A stretch of 64,000 nucleotides of DNA from Mixophyes australis. Lineage: Eukaryota; Chordata; Amphibia; Anura; Limnodynastidae. Positions within the stretch are counted from its first letter, which is position 1. Each line of letters opens with the position of its first letter. Positions 18,887 through 29,682 of the stretch are shown piece after piece. A program made the position numbers and the translations under genes. The stretch covers positions 70,966,940 to 71,030,939 of the forward strand of contig JAVHZZ010000006.1 of NCBI GenBank assembly GCA_036250195.1, written 5' to 3'. The notes beneath the pieces are model-generated. The model searched no databases and was not told where the DNA came from. It worked only from the letters and a program-made list of their open reading frames with translations.

Positions 18887-19014
18887 ACTCATGATCTCTC
18901 TTTCGTGAGCTCTAAGATCTGACAATCAGAACAACAAAGCCTATAAATTCTGCATTTGAAAGCTGAGTATCTTCTTTATCTATACGTTGGAACCACATGA
19001 AGAACTAATAAAAA

Positions 19015-19096
19015 TGGCAGCAGTGGGATTTGAACCCACGCCTCCAAAGAGACTGGAGCCTAAATCCAGCGCCTTAGACCGCTCGGCCATGCTACC
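19015..19096 (-). tRNA. tRNA-Leu-TAG: tRNA-Leu (TAG), unit 18 slot 2
   Basis: TTTG variable loop. This unit has two TAG genes and no AAG gene. Confidence 0.93.
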
Positions 19097-19379
19097 ACTC
19101 ATGAGCTTGCTTTCGTGAGCTCTAAGATCTGAAAAATGTCAATCAGATCAACAAAGCCTACAAATTCTGCATTTGAAAGCTGCATTTCAAAAAAAAATGT
19201 CAGGAGAAAAATCCGTAAAATGCTAAATTACATGCTATAACCACAAATCAGAAAAAGGTTGAATAAAGTGCTTAAGCGATAAAGTTGATTACAAATATTT
19301 ACATTTTAATTGAGTTGCTATTTGTTCATTTCAACTGAATACCACAAAAATTTAGAGACAAGATCCAAACGTCTTATTT

Positions 19380-19461
19380 TGGCATCAGTGGGATTCAAAG
19401 ACATACCTTCAAAAAAACACAAGCAAAAATTCAATCCCTTACACCAATGAGCCATGCTGCC
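19380..19461 (-). pseudogene. Decayed tRNA-Leu pseudogene (unit 19)
   Basis: Unit 19 copy. Confidence 0.75.
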
Positions 19462-19677
19462 ACCTTTGCTTTTCTATTTGTATGAAAAGTTGATAACATG
19501 ATGAAATGTTAGTTATGATGGTGCCTGGCGGTATATACATCACACTAAAATAATTTTCGTTTCTCTTCACTGTTTTCAAATCACTTTATTTCGAAATATT
19601 TTAAACCGGTTTGAGGAATGTCTTCGACACATGACTAAAGTTGCGATTTAGCTAAAATATACTTCCACCGGTAACAC

Positions 19678-19831
19678 CAGCTGAATTTCTCAACTCCAGT
19701 CCTCAGGACCCCTAACAGTGCATGTTTTCCATATCTCCTTGCTTAAGCACAGGTGTATTCATAACTGACTGACACATTCTAACAGATCTACAGGTGGTAT
19801 AATTATTTCCCTTGTCACCTGGAAAGCAAGC
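19678..19831. mobile_element. hAT-like MITE (unit 19), right-truncated
   Basis: Same junction as at 140 and 18153. Confidence 0.7.
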
Positions 19832-19930
19832 AAAGTTGATTACAAATATTTACATTTTAATTGAGTTGCTATTTCTTCATTTCAACTGAATACCACAAAA
19901 ATTTAGAGACAAGATCCAAACGTCTTATTT

Positions 19931-20012
19931 TGGCATCAGTGGGATTCAAAGACATACCTTCAAAAAAACACAAGCAAAAATTCAATCCCTTACACCAATG
20001 AGCCATGCTGCC
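19931..20012 (-). pseudogene. Decayed tRNA-Leu pseudogene (unit 20)
   Basis: Unit 20 copy. Confidence 0.75.
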
Positions 20013-20228
20013 ACCTTTGCTTTTCTATTTGTATGAAAAGTTGATAACATGATGAAATGTTAGTTATGATGGTGCCTGGCGGTATATACATCACACTAAA
20101 ATAATTTTCGTTTCTCTTCACTGTTTTCAAATCACTTTATTTCGAAATATTTTAAACCGGTTTGAGGAATGTCTTCGACACATGACTAAAGTTGCGATTT
20201 AGCTAAAATATACTTCCACCGGTAACAC

Positions 20229-20421
20229 CAGCTGGATTTCTCAACTCCAGTCCTCAGGACCCCTAACAGTGCATGTTTTCCATATCTCCTTGCTTAAGCA
20301 CAGGTGTATTCATAACTGACTGACACTTTCTACCAGATCTACGGGTGGTATAATTATTTAACTTGTCACCTGGAAAGCAAGCACTGTTAAGGGTCCTGAG
20401 GACTGGAGTTGAGAAACACTG
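20229..20421. mobile_element. hAT-like MITE (unit 20)
   Basis: Full length, unit 18 variant. Confidence 0.7.
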
Positions 20422-20482
20422 ATCTTCACGCTTGAACGACATCTATACCGATGTCTGCACCTTCTCTTGGATCTAACGAAAA

Positions 20483-20564
20483 TGGCAGCAGTGGGATTTA
20501 AACCCACGCCTCCGAAGAGACTGGAGCCTAAATCCAGCGCCTTAGACCGCTTGGCCATGCTACC
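20483..20564 (-). tRNA. tRNA-Leu-TAG: tRNA-Leu (TAG) in slot 1, unit 20, B-box mutant mosaic
   Basis: Same allele as 18805-18886 (TAG, C56T, G13A). Confidence 0.78.
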
Positions 20565-20692
20565 ACTCATGATCTCTCTTTCGTGAGCTCTAAGATCTGA
20601 CAATCAGAACAACAAAGCCTATAAATTCTGCATTTGAAAGCTGAGTATCTTCTTTATCTATACGTTGGAACCACATGAAGAACTAATAAAAA

Positions 20693-20774
20693 TGGCAGCA
20701 GTGGGATTTGAACCCACGCCTCCAAAGAGACTGGAGCCTAAATCCAGCGCCTTAGACCGCTCGGCCATGCTACC
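20693..20774 (-). tRNA. tRNA-Leu-TAG: tRNA-Leu (TAG), unit 20 slot 2
   Basis: TTTG variable loop; otherwise consensus. Confidence 0.93.
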
Positions 20775-21057
20775 ACTCATGAGCTTGCTTTCGTGAGCTC
20801 TAAGATCTGAAAAATGTCAATCAGATCAACAAAGCCTACAAATTCTGCATTTGAAAGCTGCATTTCAAAAAAAAATGTCAGGAGAAAAATCCGTAAAATG
20901 CTAAATTACATGCTATAACCACAAATCAGAAAAAGGTTGAATAAAGTGCTTAAGCGATAAAGTTGATTACAAATATTTACATTTTAATTGAGTTGCTATT
21001 TGTTCATTTCAACTGAATACCACAAAAATTTAGAGACAAGATCCAAACGTCTTATTT

Positions 21058-21139
21058 TGGCATCAGTGGGATTCAAAGACATACCTTCAAAAAAACACAA
21101 GCAAAAATTCAATCCCTTACACCAATGAGCCATGCTGCC
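21058..21139 (-). pseudogene. Decayed tRNA-Leu pseudogene (unit 21)
   Basis: Unit 21 copy. Confidence 0.75.
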
Positions 21140-21355
21140 ACCTTTGCTTTTCTATTTGTATGAAAAGTTGATAACATGATGAAATGTTAGTTATGATGGT
21201 GCCTGGCGGTATATACATCACACTAAAATAATTTTCGTTTCTCTTCACTGTTTTCAAATCACTTTATTTCGAAATATTTTAAACCGGTTTGAGGAATGTC
21301 TTCGACACATGACTAAAGTTGCGATTTAGCTAAAATATACTTCCACCGGTAACAC

Positions 21356-21548
21356 CAGCTGAATTTCTCAACTCCAGTCCTCAGGACCCCTAACAGTGCA
21401 TGTTTTCCATATCTCCTTGCTTAAGCACAGGTGTATTCATAACTGACTGACACATTCTAACAGATCTACAGGTGGTATAATTATTTCCCTTGTCACCTGG
21501 AAAGCAAGCACTGTTAAGGGTCCTGAGGACTGGAGTTGAGAAACACTG
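21356..21548. mobile_element. hAT-like MITE (unit 21)
   Basis: Full length, AAGGGTCC allele, left end CAGCTGAATTT. Confidence 0.7.
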
Positions 21549-21609
21549 ATCTTCACGCTTGAACGACATCTATACCGATGTCTGCACCTTCTCTTGGATC
21601 CAACGAAAA

Positions 21610-21691
21610 TGGCAGCAGTGGGATTTGAACCCACGCCTCCGAAGAGACTGGAGCCTTAATCCAGCGCCTTAGACCGCTCGGCCATGCTACC
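21610..21691 (-). tRNA. tRNA-Leu-AAG: tRNA-Leu (AAG), unit 21 slot 1
   Basis: Consensus body; GGATCC marker in the 3' flank. Confidence 0.95.
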
Positions 21692-21820
21692 ACTCATGAC
21701 CTCTCTTTCGTGAGCTCTAAGATCTGACAATCAGAACAACAAAGCCTATAAATTCTGCATTTGAAAGCTGAGTATCTTCTTTATCTATACGTTGGAACCA
21801 CATGAAGAACTAATAAAAAA

Positions 21821-21902
21821 TTGCAGCAGTGGGATTTGAACCCACGCCTCCAAAGAGACTGGAGCCTAAATCCAGCGCCTTAGACCGCTCGGCCATGCTA
21901 CC
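21821..21902 (-). tRNA. tRNA-Leu-TAG: tRNA-Leu (TAG), unit 21 slot 2, C72A variant
   Basis: C72A, TTTG loop, six-T terminator (unit 5 group). Confidence 0.85.
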
Positions 21903-22185
21903 ACTCATGAGCTTGCTTTCGTGAGCTCTAAGATCTGAAAAATGTCAATCAGATCAACAAAGCCTACAAATTCTGCATTTGAAAGCTGCATTTCAAAAAA
22001 AAATGTCAGGAGAAAAATCCGTAAAATGCTAAATTACATGCTATAACCACAAATCAGAAAAAGGTTGAATAAAGTGCTTAAGCGATAAAGTTGATTACAA
22101 ATATTTACATTTTAATTGAGTTGCTATTTGTTCATTTCAACTGAATACCACAAAAATTTAGAGACAAGATCCAAACGTCTTATTT

Positions 22186-22267
22186 TGGCATCAGTGGGAT
22201 TCAAAGACATACCTTCAAAAAAACACAAGCAAAAATTCAATCCCTTACACCAATGAGCCATGCTGCC
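22186..22267 (-). pseudogene. Decayed tRNA-Leu pseudogene (unit 22)
   Basis: Unit 22 copy. Confidence 0.75.
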
Positions 22268-22483
22268 ACCTTTGCTTTTCTATTTGTATGAAAAGTTGAT
22301 AACATGATGAAATGTTAGTTATGATGGTGCCTGGCGGTATATACATCACACTAAAATAATTTTCGTTTCTCTTCACTGTTTTCAAATCACTTTATTTCGA
22401 AATATTTTAAACCGGTTTGAGGAATGTCTTCGACACATGACTAAAGTTGCGATTTAGCTAAAATATACTTCCACCGGTAACAC

Positions 22484-22676
22484 CAGCTGGATTTCTCAAC
22501 TCCAGTCCTCAGGACCCCTAACAGTGCATGTTTTCCATATCTCCTTGCTTAAGCACAGGTGTATTCATAACTGACTGACACATTCTAACAGATCTACGGG
22601 TGGTATAATTATTTAACTTGTCACCTGGAAAGCAAGCACTGTTAAGGGTCCTGAGGACTGGAGTTGAGAAACACTG
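22484..22676. mobile_element. hAT-like MITE (unit 22)
   Basis: Full length; interior CTACGGGTGG and ATTTAACTTG variants without the CTACCAG change. Confidence 0.7.
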
Positions 22677-22737
22677 ATCTTCACGCTTGAACGACATCTA
22701 TACCGATGTCTGCACCTTCTCTTGGATCTAACGAAAA

Positions 22738-22819
22738 TGGCAGCAGTGGGATTTGAACCCACGCCTCCGAAGAGACTGGAGCCTTAATCCAGCGCCTTAG
22801 ACCGCTCGGCCATGCTACC
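22738..22819 (-). tRNA. tRNA-Leu-AAG: tRNA-Leu (AAG), unit 22 slot 1
   Basis: Consensus body. Its 5' flank is cut about 45 bp upstream (22862-22865), where a deletion of roughly 663 bp joins it to the next unit's spacer, so slot 2 and the next pseudogene are absent. Confidence 0.95.
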
Positions 22820-22947
22820 ACTCATGATCTCTCTTTCGTGAGCTCTAAGATCTGACAATCAGACAATATTTTAAACCGGTTTGAGGAATGTCTTCGACAC
22901 ATGACTAAAGTTGCGATTTAGCTAAAATATACTTCCACCGGTAACAC

Positions 22948-23140
22948 CAGCTGAATTTCTCAACTCCAGTCCTCAGGACCCCTAACAGTGCATGTTTTCC
23001 ATATCTCCTTGCTTAAGCACAGGTGTATTCATAACTGACTGACACATTCTAACAGATCTACAGGTGGTATAATTATTTCCCTTGTCACCTGGAAAGCAAG
23101 CACTGTTAAGGGTCCTGAGGACTGGAGTTGAGAAACACTG
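22948..23140. mobile_element. hAT-like MITE (unit 23)
   Basis: Full length, AAGGGTCC allele. This unit has no pseudogene because of the deletion at 22863. Confidence 0.7.
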
Positions 23141-23201
23141 ATCTTCACGCTTGAACGACATCTATACCGATGTCTGCACCTTCTCTTGGATCCAACGAAA
23201 A

Positions 23202-23283
23202 TGGCAGCAGTGGGATTTGAACCCACGCCTCCGAAGAGACTGGAGCCTTAATCCAGCGCCTTAGACCGCTCGGCCATGCTACC
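23202..23283 (-). tRNA. tRNA-Leu-AAG: tRNA-Leu (AAG), unit 23 slot 1
   Basis: Consensus body; GGATCC marker in the 3' flank. Confidence 0.95.
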
Positions 23284-23412
23284 ACTCATGACCTCTCTTT
23301 CGTGAGCTCTAAGATCTGACAATCAGAACAACAAAGCCTATAAATTCTGCATTTGAAAGCTGAGTATCTTCTTTATCTATACGTTGGAACCACATGAAGA
23401 ACTAATAAAAAA

Positions 23413-23494
23413 TTGCAGCAGTGGGTTTTGAACCCACGCCTCCAAAGAGACTGGAGCCTAAATCCAGCGCCTTAGACCGCTCGGCCATGCTACC
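23413..23494 (-). tRNA. tRNA-Leu-TAG: tRNA-Leu (TAG), unit 23 slot 2, C72A variant
   Basis: C72A and TTTG loop, plus a private T60A in the T loop (TTCAAAA). Confidence 0.83.
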
Positions 23495-23777
23495 ACTCAT
23501 GAGCTTGCTTTCGTGAGCTCTAAGATCTGAAAAATGTCAATCAGATCAACAAAGCCTACAAATTCTGCATTTGAAAGCTGCATTTCAAAAAAAAATGTCA
23601 GGAGAAAAATCCGTAAAATGCTAAATTACATGCTATAACCACAAATCAGAAAAAGGTTGAATAAAGTGCTTAAGCGATAAAGTTGATTACAAATATTTAC
23701 ATTTTAATTGAGTTGCTATTTGTTCATTTCAACTGAATACCACAAAAATTTAGAGACAAGATCCAAACGTCTTATTT

Positions 23778-23859
23778 TGGCATCAGTGGGATTCAAAGAC
23801 ATACCTTCAAAAAAACACAAGCAAAAATTCAATCCCTTACACCAATGAGCCATGCTGCC
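23778..23859 (-). pseudogene. Decayed tRNA-Leu pseudogene (unit 24)
   Basis: Unit 24 copy; the unit has no intact tRNA gene. Confidence 0.75.
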
Positions 23860-24075
23860 ACCTTTGCTTTTCTATTTGTATGAAAAGTTGATAACATGAT
23901 GAAATGTTAGTTATGATGGTGCCTGGCGGTATATACATCACACTAAAATAATTTTCGTTTCTCTTCACTGTTTTCAAATCACTTTATTTCGAAATATTTT
24001 AAACCGGTTTGAGGAATGTCTTCGACACATGACTAAAGTTGCGATTTAGCTAAAATATACTTCCACCGGTAACAC

Positions 24076-24229
24076 CAGCTGAATTTCTCAACTCCAGTCC
24101 TCAGGACCCCTAACAGTGCATGTTTTCCATATCTCCTTGCTTAAGCACAGGTGTATTCATAACTGACTGACACATTCTAACAGATCTACAGGTGGTATAA
24201 TTATTTCCCTTGTCACCTGGAAAGCAAGC
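24076..24229. mobile_element. hAT-like MITE (unit 24), right-truncated
   Basis: Fourth instance of the junction seen at 140. Confidence 0.7.
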
Positions 24230-24328
24230 AAAGTTGATTACAAATATTTACATTTTAATTGAGTTGCTATTTCTTCATTTCAACTGAATACCACAAAAAT
24301 TTAGAGACAAGATCCAAACGTCTTATTT

Positions 24329-24410
24329 TGGCATCAGTGGGATTCAAAGACATACCTTCAAAAAAACACAAGCAAAAATTCAATCCCTTACACCAATGAG
24401 CCATGCTGCC
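24329..24410 (-). pseudogene. Decayed tRNA-Leu pseudogene (unit 25)
   Basis: Unit 25 copy. Confidence 0.75.
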
Positions 24411-24626
24411 ACCTTTGCTTTTCTATTTGTATGAAAAGTTGATAACATGATGAAATGTTAGTTATGATGGTGCCTGGCGGTATATACATCACACTAAAAT
24501 AATTTTCGTTTCTCTTCACTGTTTTCAAATCACTTTATTTCGAAATATTTTAAACCGGTTTGAGGAATGTCTTCGACACATGACTAAAGTTGCGATTTAG
24601 CTAAAATATACTTCCACCGGTAACAC

Positions 24627-24819
24627 CAGCTGGATTTCTCAACTCCAGTCCTCAGGACCCCTAACAGTGCATGTTTTCCATATCTCCTTGCTTAAGCACA
24701 GGTGTATTCATAACTGACTGACACATTCTACCAGATCTACGGGTGGTATAATTATTTAACTTGTCACCTGGAAAGCAAGCACTGTTAAGGGTCCTGAGGA
24801 CTGGAGTTGAGAAACACTG
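24627..24819. mobile_element. hAT-like MITE (unit 25)
   Basis: Full length, unit 18-like. Confidence 0.7.
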
Positions 24820-24880
24820 ATCTTCACGCTTGAACGACATCTATACCGATGTCTGCACCTTCTCTTGGATCTAACGAAAA

Positions 24881-24962
24881 TGGCAGCAGTGGGATTTAAA
24901 CCCACGCCTCCGAAGAGACTGGAGCCTAAATCCAGCGCCTTAGACCGCTTGGCCATGCTACC
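24881..24962 (-). tRNA. tRNA-Leu-TAG: tRNA-Leu (TAG) in slot 1, unit 25, B-box mutant mosaic
   Basis: Same allele as 18805-18886. Confidence 0.78.
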
Positions 24963-25090
24963 ACTCATGATCTCTCTTTCGTGAGCTCTAAGATCTGACA
25001 ATCAGAACAACAAAGCCTATAAATTCTGCATTTGAAAGCTGAGTATCTTCTTTATCTATACGTTGGAACCACATGAAGAACTAATAAAAA

Positions 25091-25172
25091 TGGCAGCAGT
25101 GGGATTTGAACCCACGCCTCCAAAGAGACTGGAGCCTAAATCCAGCGCCTTAGACCGCTCGGCCATGCTACC
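25091..25172 (-). tRNA. tRNA-Leu-TAG: tRNA-Leu (TAG), unit 25 slot 2
   Basis: TTTG variable loop; otherwise consensus. Confidence 0.93.
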
Positions 25173-25455
25173 ACTCATGAGCTTGCTTTCGTGAGCTCTA
25201 AGATCTGAAAAATGTCAATCAGATCAACAAAGCCTACAAATTCTGCATTTGAAAGCTGCATTTCAAAAAAAAATGTCAGGAGAAAAATCCGTAAAATGCT
25301 AAATTACATGCTATAACCACAAATCAGAAAAAGGTTGAATAAAGTGCTTAAGCGATAAAGTTGATTACAAATATTTACATTTTAATTGAGTTGCTATTTG
25401 TTCATTTCAACTGAATACCACAAAAATTTAGAGACAAGATCCAAACGTCTTATTT

Positions 25456-25537
25456 TGGCATCAGTGGGATTCAAAGACATACCTTCAAAAAAACACAAGC
25501 AAAAATTCAATCCCTTACACCAATGAGCCATGCTGCC
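25456..25537 (-). pseudogene. Decayed tRNA-Leu pseudogene (unit 26)
   Basis: Unit 26 copy. Confidence 0.75.
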
Positions 25538-25753
25538 ACCTTTGCTTTTCTATTTGTATGAAAAGTTGATAACATGATGAAATGTTAGTTATGATGGTGC
25601 CTGGCGGTATATACATCACACTAAAATAATTTTCGTTTCTCTTCACTGTTTTCAAATCACTTTATTTCGAAATATTTTAAACCGGTTTGAGGAATGTCTT
25701 CGACACATGACTAAAGTTGCGATTTAGCTAAAATATACTTCCACCGGTAACAC

Positions 25754-25946
25754 CAGCTGAATTTCTCAACTCCAGTCCTCAGGACCCCTAACAGTGCATG
25801 TTTTCCATATCTCCTTGCTTAAGCACAGGTGTATTCATAACTGACTGACACATTCTAACAGATCTACAGGTGGTATAATTATTTCCCTTGTCACCTGGAA
25901 AGCAAGCACTGTTAAGGGTCCTGAGGACTGGAGTTGAGAAACACTG
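25754..25946. mobile_element. hAT-like MITE (unit 26)
   Basis: Full length, AAGGGTCC allele. Confidence 0.7.
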
Positions 25947-26007
25947 ATCTTCACGCTTGAACGACATCTATACCGATGTCTGCACCTTCTCTTGGATCCA
26001 ACGAAAA

Positions 26008-26089
26008 TGGCAGCAGTGGGATTTGAACCCACGCCTCCGAAGAGACTGGAGCCTTAATCCAGCGCCTTAGACCGCTCGGCCATGCTACC
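26008..26089 (-). tRNA. tRNA-Leu-AAG: tRNA-Leu (AAG), unit 26 slot 1
   Basis: Consensus body; GGATCC marker in the 3' flank. Confidence 0.95.
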
Positions 26090-26218
26090 ACTCATGACCT
26101 CTCTTTCGTGAGCTCTAAGATCTGACAATCAGAACAACAAAGCCTATAAATTCTGCATTTGAAAGCTGAGTATCTTCTTTATCTATACGTTGGAACCACA
26201 TGAAGAACTAATAAAAAA

Positions 26219-26300
26219 TTGCAGCAGTGGGATTTGAACCCACGCCTCCAAAGAGACTGGAGCCTAAATCCAGCGCCTTAGACCGCTCGGCCATGCTACC
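26219..26300 (-). tRNA. tRNA-Leu-TAG: tRNA-Leu (TAG), unit 26 slot 2, C72A variant
   Basis: C72A, TTTG loop, six-T terminator (unit 5 group). Confidence 0.85.
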
Positions 26301-26583
26301 ACTCATGAGCTTGCTTTCGTGAGCTCTAAGATCTGAAAAATGTCAATCAGATCAACAAAGCCTACAAATTCTGCATTTGAAAGCTGCATTTCAAAAAAAA
26401 ATGTCAGGAGAAAAATCCGTAAAATGCTAAATTACATGCTATAACCACAAATCAGAAAAAGGTTGAATAAAGTGCTTAAGCGATAAAGTTGATTACAAAT
26501 ATTTACATTTTAATTGAGTTGCTATTTGTTCATTTCAACTGAATACCACAAAAATTTAGAGACAAGATCCAAACGTCTTATTT

Positions 26584-26665
26584 TGGCATCAGTGGGATTC
26601 AAAGACATACCTTCAAAAAAACACAAGCAAAAATTCAATCCCTTACACCAATGAGCCATGCTGCC
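26584..26665 (-). pseudogene. Decayed tRNA-Leu pseudogene (unit 27)
   Basis: Unit 27 copy. Confidence 0.75.
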
Positions 26666-26881
26666 ACCTTTGCTTTTCTATTTGTATGAAAAGTTGATAA
26701 CATGATGAAATGTTAGTTATGATGGTGCCTGGCGGTATATACATCACACTAAAATAATTTTCGTTTCTCTTCACTGTTTTCAAATCACTTTATTTCGAAA
26801 TATTTTAAACCGGTTTGAGGAATGTCTTCGACACATGACTAAAGTTGCGATTTAGCTAAAATATACTTCCACCGGTAACAC

Positions 26882-27074
26882 CAGCTGAATTTCTCAACTC
26901 CAGTCCTCAGGACCCCTAACAGTGCATGTTTTCCATATCTCCTTGCTTAAGCACAGGTGTATTCATAACTGACTGACACATTCTAACAGATCTACAGGTG
27001 GTATAATTATTTCCCTTGTCACCTGGAAAGCAAGCACTGTTAAGGGTCCTGAGGACTGGAGTTGATAAAAACTG
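26882..27074. mobile_element. hAT-like MITE (unit 27)
   Basis: Right terminus GATAAAAACTG, as in unit 6. Confidence 0.7.
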
Positions 27075-27135
27075 ATCTTCATGCTTGAACGACATCTATA
27101 CCGATGTCTGCACCTTCTCTTGGATCTAACGAAAA

Positions 27136-27217
27136 TGGCAGCAGTGGGATTTGAACCCACGCCTCTGAAGAGACTGGAGCCTTAATCCAGCGCCTTAGAC
27201 CGCTCGGCCATGCTACC
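27136..27217 (-). tRNA. tRNA-Leu-AAG: tRNA-Leu (AAG), unit 27 slot 1
   Basis: Variable-arm loop TTCA, as in units 6 and 30. Confidence 0.94.
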
Positions 27218-27345
27218 ACTCATGATCTCTCTTTCGTGAGCTCTAAGATCTGACAATCAGAACAACAAAGCCTATAAATTCTGCATTTGAAAGCTGAGTA
27301 TCTTCTTTATCTATACGTTGGAACCACATGAAGAACTAATAAAAA

Positions 27346-27427
27346 TTGCAGCAGTGGGATTTGAACCCACGCCTCCGAAGAGACTGGAGCCTAAATCCAG
27401 CGCCTTAGACCGCTCTGCCATTCTACC
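27346..27427 (-). tRNA. tRNA-Leu-TAG: tRNA-Leu (TAG), unit 27 slot 2, acceptor-stem mutant
   Basis: C72A, C6A and C12A: two broken acceptor pairs (1-72 and 6-67) and one D-stem pair. With the unit 30 copy it is one of the most damaged genes still recognisable as tRNA. Confidence 0.78.
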
Positions 27428-27710
27428 ACTCATGAGCTTGCTTTCGTGAGCTCTAAGATCTGAAAAATGTCAATCAGATCAACAAAGCCTACAAATTCTG
27501 CATTTGAAAGCTGCATTTCAAAAAAAAATGTCAGGAGAAAAATCCGTAAAATGCTAAATTACATGCTATAACCACAAATCAGAAAAAGGTTGAATAAAGT
27601 GCTTAAGCGATAAAGTTGATTACAAATATTTACATTTTAATTGAGTTGCTATTTGTTCATTTCAACTGAATATCACAAAAATTTAGAGACAAGATCCAAA
27701 CATCTTATTT

Positions 27711-27792
27711 TGGCATCAGTGGGATTCAAAGACATACCTTCAAAAAAACACAAGCAAAAATTCAATCCCTTACACCAATGAGCCATGCTGCC
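27711..27792 (-). pseudogene. Decayed tRNA-Leu pseudogene (unit 28)
   Basis: Unit 28 copy; CATCTT marker in the left flank. Confidence 0.75.
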
Positions 27793-28008
27793 ACCTTTGC
27801 TTTTCTATTTGTATGAAAAGTTGATAACATGATGAAATGTTAGTTATGATGGTGCCTGGCGGTATATACATCACACTAAAATAATTTTCGTTTCTCTTCA
27901 CTGTTTTCAAATCACTTTATTTCGAAATATTTTAAACCGGTTTGAGGAATGTCTTCGACACATGACTAAAGTTGCGATTTAGCTAAAATATACTTCCACC
28001 GGTAACAC

Positions 28009-28201
28009 CAGCTGGATTTCTCAACTCCAGTCCTCAGGACCCCTAACAGTGCATGTTTTCCATATCTCCTTGCTTAAGCACAGGTGTATTCATAACTGAC
28101 TGACACATTCTAACAGATCTACAGGTGGTATAATTATTTCCCTTGTCACCTGGAAAGCAAGCACTGTTAAGGGTCCTGAGGACTGGAGTTGAGAAACACT
28201 G
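28009..28201. mobile_element. hAT-like MITE (unit 28)
   Basis: Full length, AAGGGTCC allele. Confidence 0.7.
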
Positions 28202-28262
28202 ATCTTCACGCTTGAACGACATCTATACCGATGTCTGCACCTTCTCTTGGATCTAACGAAAA

Positions 28263-28344
28263 TGGCAGCAGTGGGATTTGAACCCACGCCTCCGAAGAGA
28301 CTGGAGCCTTAATCCAGCGCCTTAGACCGCTCGGCCATGCTACC
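28263..28344 (-). tRNA. tRNA-Leu-AAG: tRNA-Leu (AAG), unit 28 slot 1
   Basis: Consensus body. Confidence 0.95.
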
Positions 28345-28472
28345 ACTCATGATCTCTCTTTCGTGAGCTCTAAGATCTGACAATCAGAACAACAAAGCCT
28401 ATAAATTCTGCATTTGAAAGCTGAGTATCTTCTTTATCTATACGTTGGAACCACATGAAGAACTAATAAAAA

Positions 28473-28554
28473 TGGCAGCAGTGGGATTTGAACCCACGCC
28501 TCCGAAGAGACTGGAGCCTAAATCCAGCGCCTTAGACCGCTCGGCCATGCTACC
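28473..28554 (-). tRNA. tRNA-Leu-TAG: tRNA-Leu (TAG), unit 28 slot 2
   Basis: Consensus body. Confidence 0.95.
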
Positions 28555-28837
28555 ACTCATGAGCTTGCTTTCGTGAGCTCTAAGATCTGAAAAATGTCAA
28601 TCAGATCAACAAAGCCTACAAATTCTGCATTTGAAAGCTGCATTTCAAAAAAAAATGTCAGGAGAAAAATCCGTAAAATGCTAAATTACATGCTATAACC
28701 ACAAATCAGAAAAAGGTTGAATAAAGTGCTTAAGCGATAAAGTTGATTACAAATATTTACATTTTAATTGAGTTGCTATTTGTTCATTTCAACTGAATAC
28801 CACAAAAATTTAGAGACAAGATCCAAACGTCTTATTT

Positions 28838-28919
28838 TGGCATCAGTGGGATTCAAAGACATACCTTCAAAAAAACACAAGCAAAAATTCAATCCCTTAC
28901 ACCAATGAGCCATGCTGCC
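28838..28919 (-). pseudogene. Decayed tRNA-Leu pseudogene (unit 29)
   Basis: Unit 29 copy. Confidence 0.75.
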
Positions 28920-29135
28920 ACCTTTGCTTTTCTATTTGTATGAAAAGTTGATAACATGATGAAATGTTAGTTATGATGGTGCCTGGCGGTATATACATCA
29001 CACTAAAATAATTTTCGTTTCTCTTCACTGTTTTCAAATCACTTTATTTCGAAATATTTTAAACCGGTTTGAGGAATGTCTTCGACACATGACTAAAGTT
29101 GCGATTTAGCTAAAATATACTTCCACCGGTAACAC

Positions 29136-29328
29136 CAGCTGAATTTCTCAACTCCAGTCCTCAGGACCCCTAACAGTGCATGTTTTCCATATCTCCTTGC
29201 TTAAGCACAGGTGTATTCATAACTGACTGACACATTCTAACAGATCTACAGGTGGTATAATTATTTCCCTTGTCACCTGGAAAGCAAGCACTGTTAAGGG
29301 TCCTGAGGACTGGAGTTGAGAAACACTG
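29136..29328. mobile_element. hAT-like MITE (unit 29)
   Basis: Full length, AAGGGTCC allele. Confidence 0.7.
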
Positions 29329-29389
29329 ATCTTCACGCTTGAACGACATCTATACCGATGTCTGCACCTTCTCTTGGATCCAACGAAAA

Positions 29390-29471
29390 TGGCAGCAGTG
29401 GGATTTGAACCCACGCCTCCGAAGAGACTGGAGCCTTAATCCAGCGCCTTAGACCGCTCGGCCATGCTACC
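29390..29471 (-). tRNA. tRNA-Leu-AAG: tRNA-Leu (AAG), unit 29 slot 1
   Basis: Consensus body; GGATCC marker in the 3' flank. Confidence 0.95.
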
Positions 29472-29600
29472 ACTCATGACCTCTCTTTCGTGAGCTCTAA
29501 GATCTGACAATCAGAACAACAAAGCCTATAAATTCTGCATTTGAAAGCTGAGTATCTTCTTTATCTATACGTTGGAACCACATGAAGAACTAATAAAAAA

Positions 29601-29682
29601 TTGCAGCAGTGGGATTTGAACCCACGCCTCCAAAGAGACTGGAGCCTAAATCCAGCGCCTTAGACCGCTCGGCCATGCTACC
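29601..29682 (-). tRNA. tRNA-Leu-TAG: tRNA-Leu (TAG), unit 29 slot 2, C72A variant
   Basis: C72A, TTTG loop, six-T terminator (unit 5 group). Confidence 0.85.

Larger units (their letters stand above)
18000..19677. repeat. 1678-bp higher-order block, copy 1
   Basis: A right-truncated MITE, pseudogene, full MITE, B-box-mutant TAG tRNA, TTTG-loop TAG tRNA, spacer and pseudogene. It is repeated directly at 19678-21355 and again at 24076-25753. Confidence 0.88.
19678..21355. repeat. 1678-bp higher-order block, copy 2
   Basis: Direct tandem duplicate of 18000-19677. I saw no difference on reading. Confidence 0.88.
24076..25753. repeat. 1678-bp higher-order block, copy 3
   Basis: Same content as 18000-19677, with a small MITE difference (ACATTCTACCAG for ACTTTCTACCAG). 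Confidence 0.87.
25456..28837. repeat. 3382-bp three-unit block, copy A
   Basis: Units 26-28. The same ordered set of alleles returns in units 29-31 (28838-32219): six-T C72A slot 2, then TTCA-loop AAG with C6A/C12A/C72A slot 2, then a unit preceded by CATCTT instead of CGTCTT. Confidence 0.88.

Noticed and set aside
18680..18925. 81-codon minus-strand frame through a whole tRNA gene (also near 20358 and 24756)
   Set aside because: It is open only because C56T and interior MITE changes alter the frame. It spans the full tRNA, so it is a by-product.
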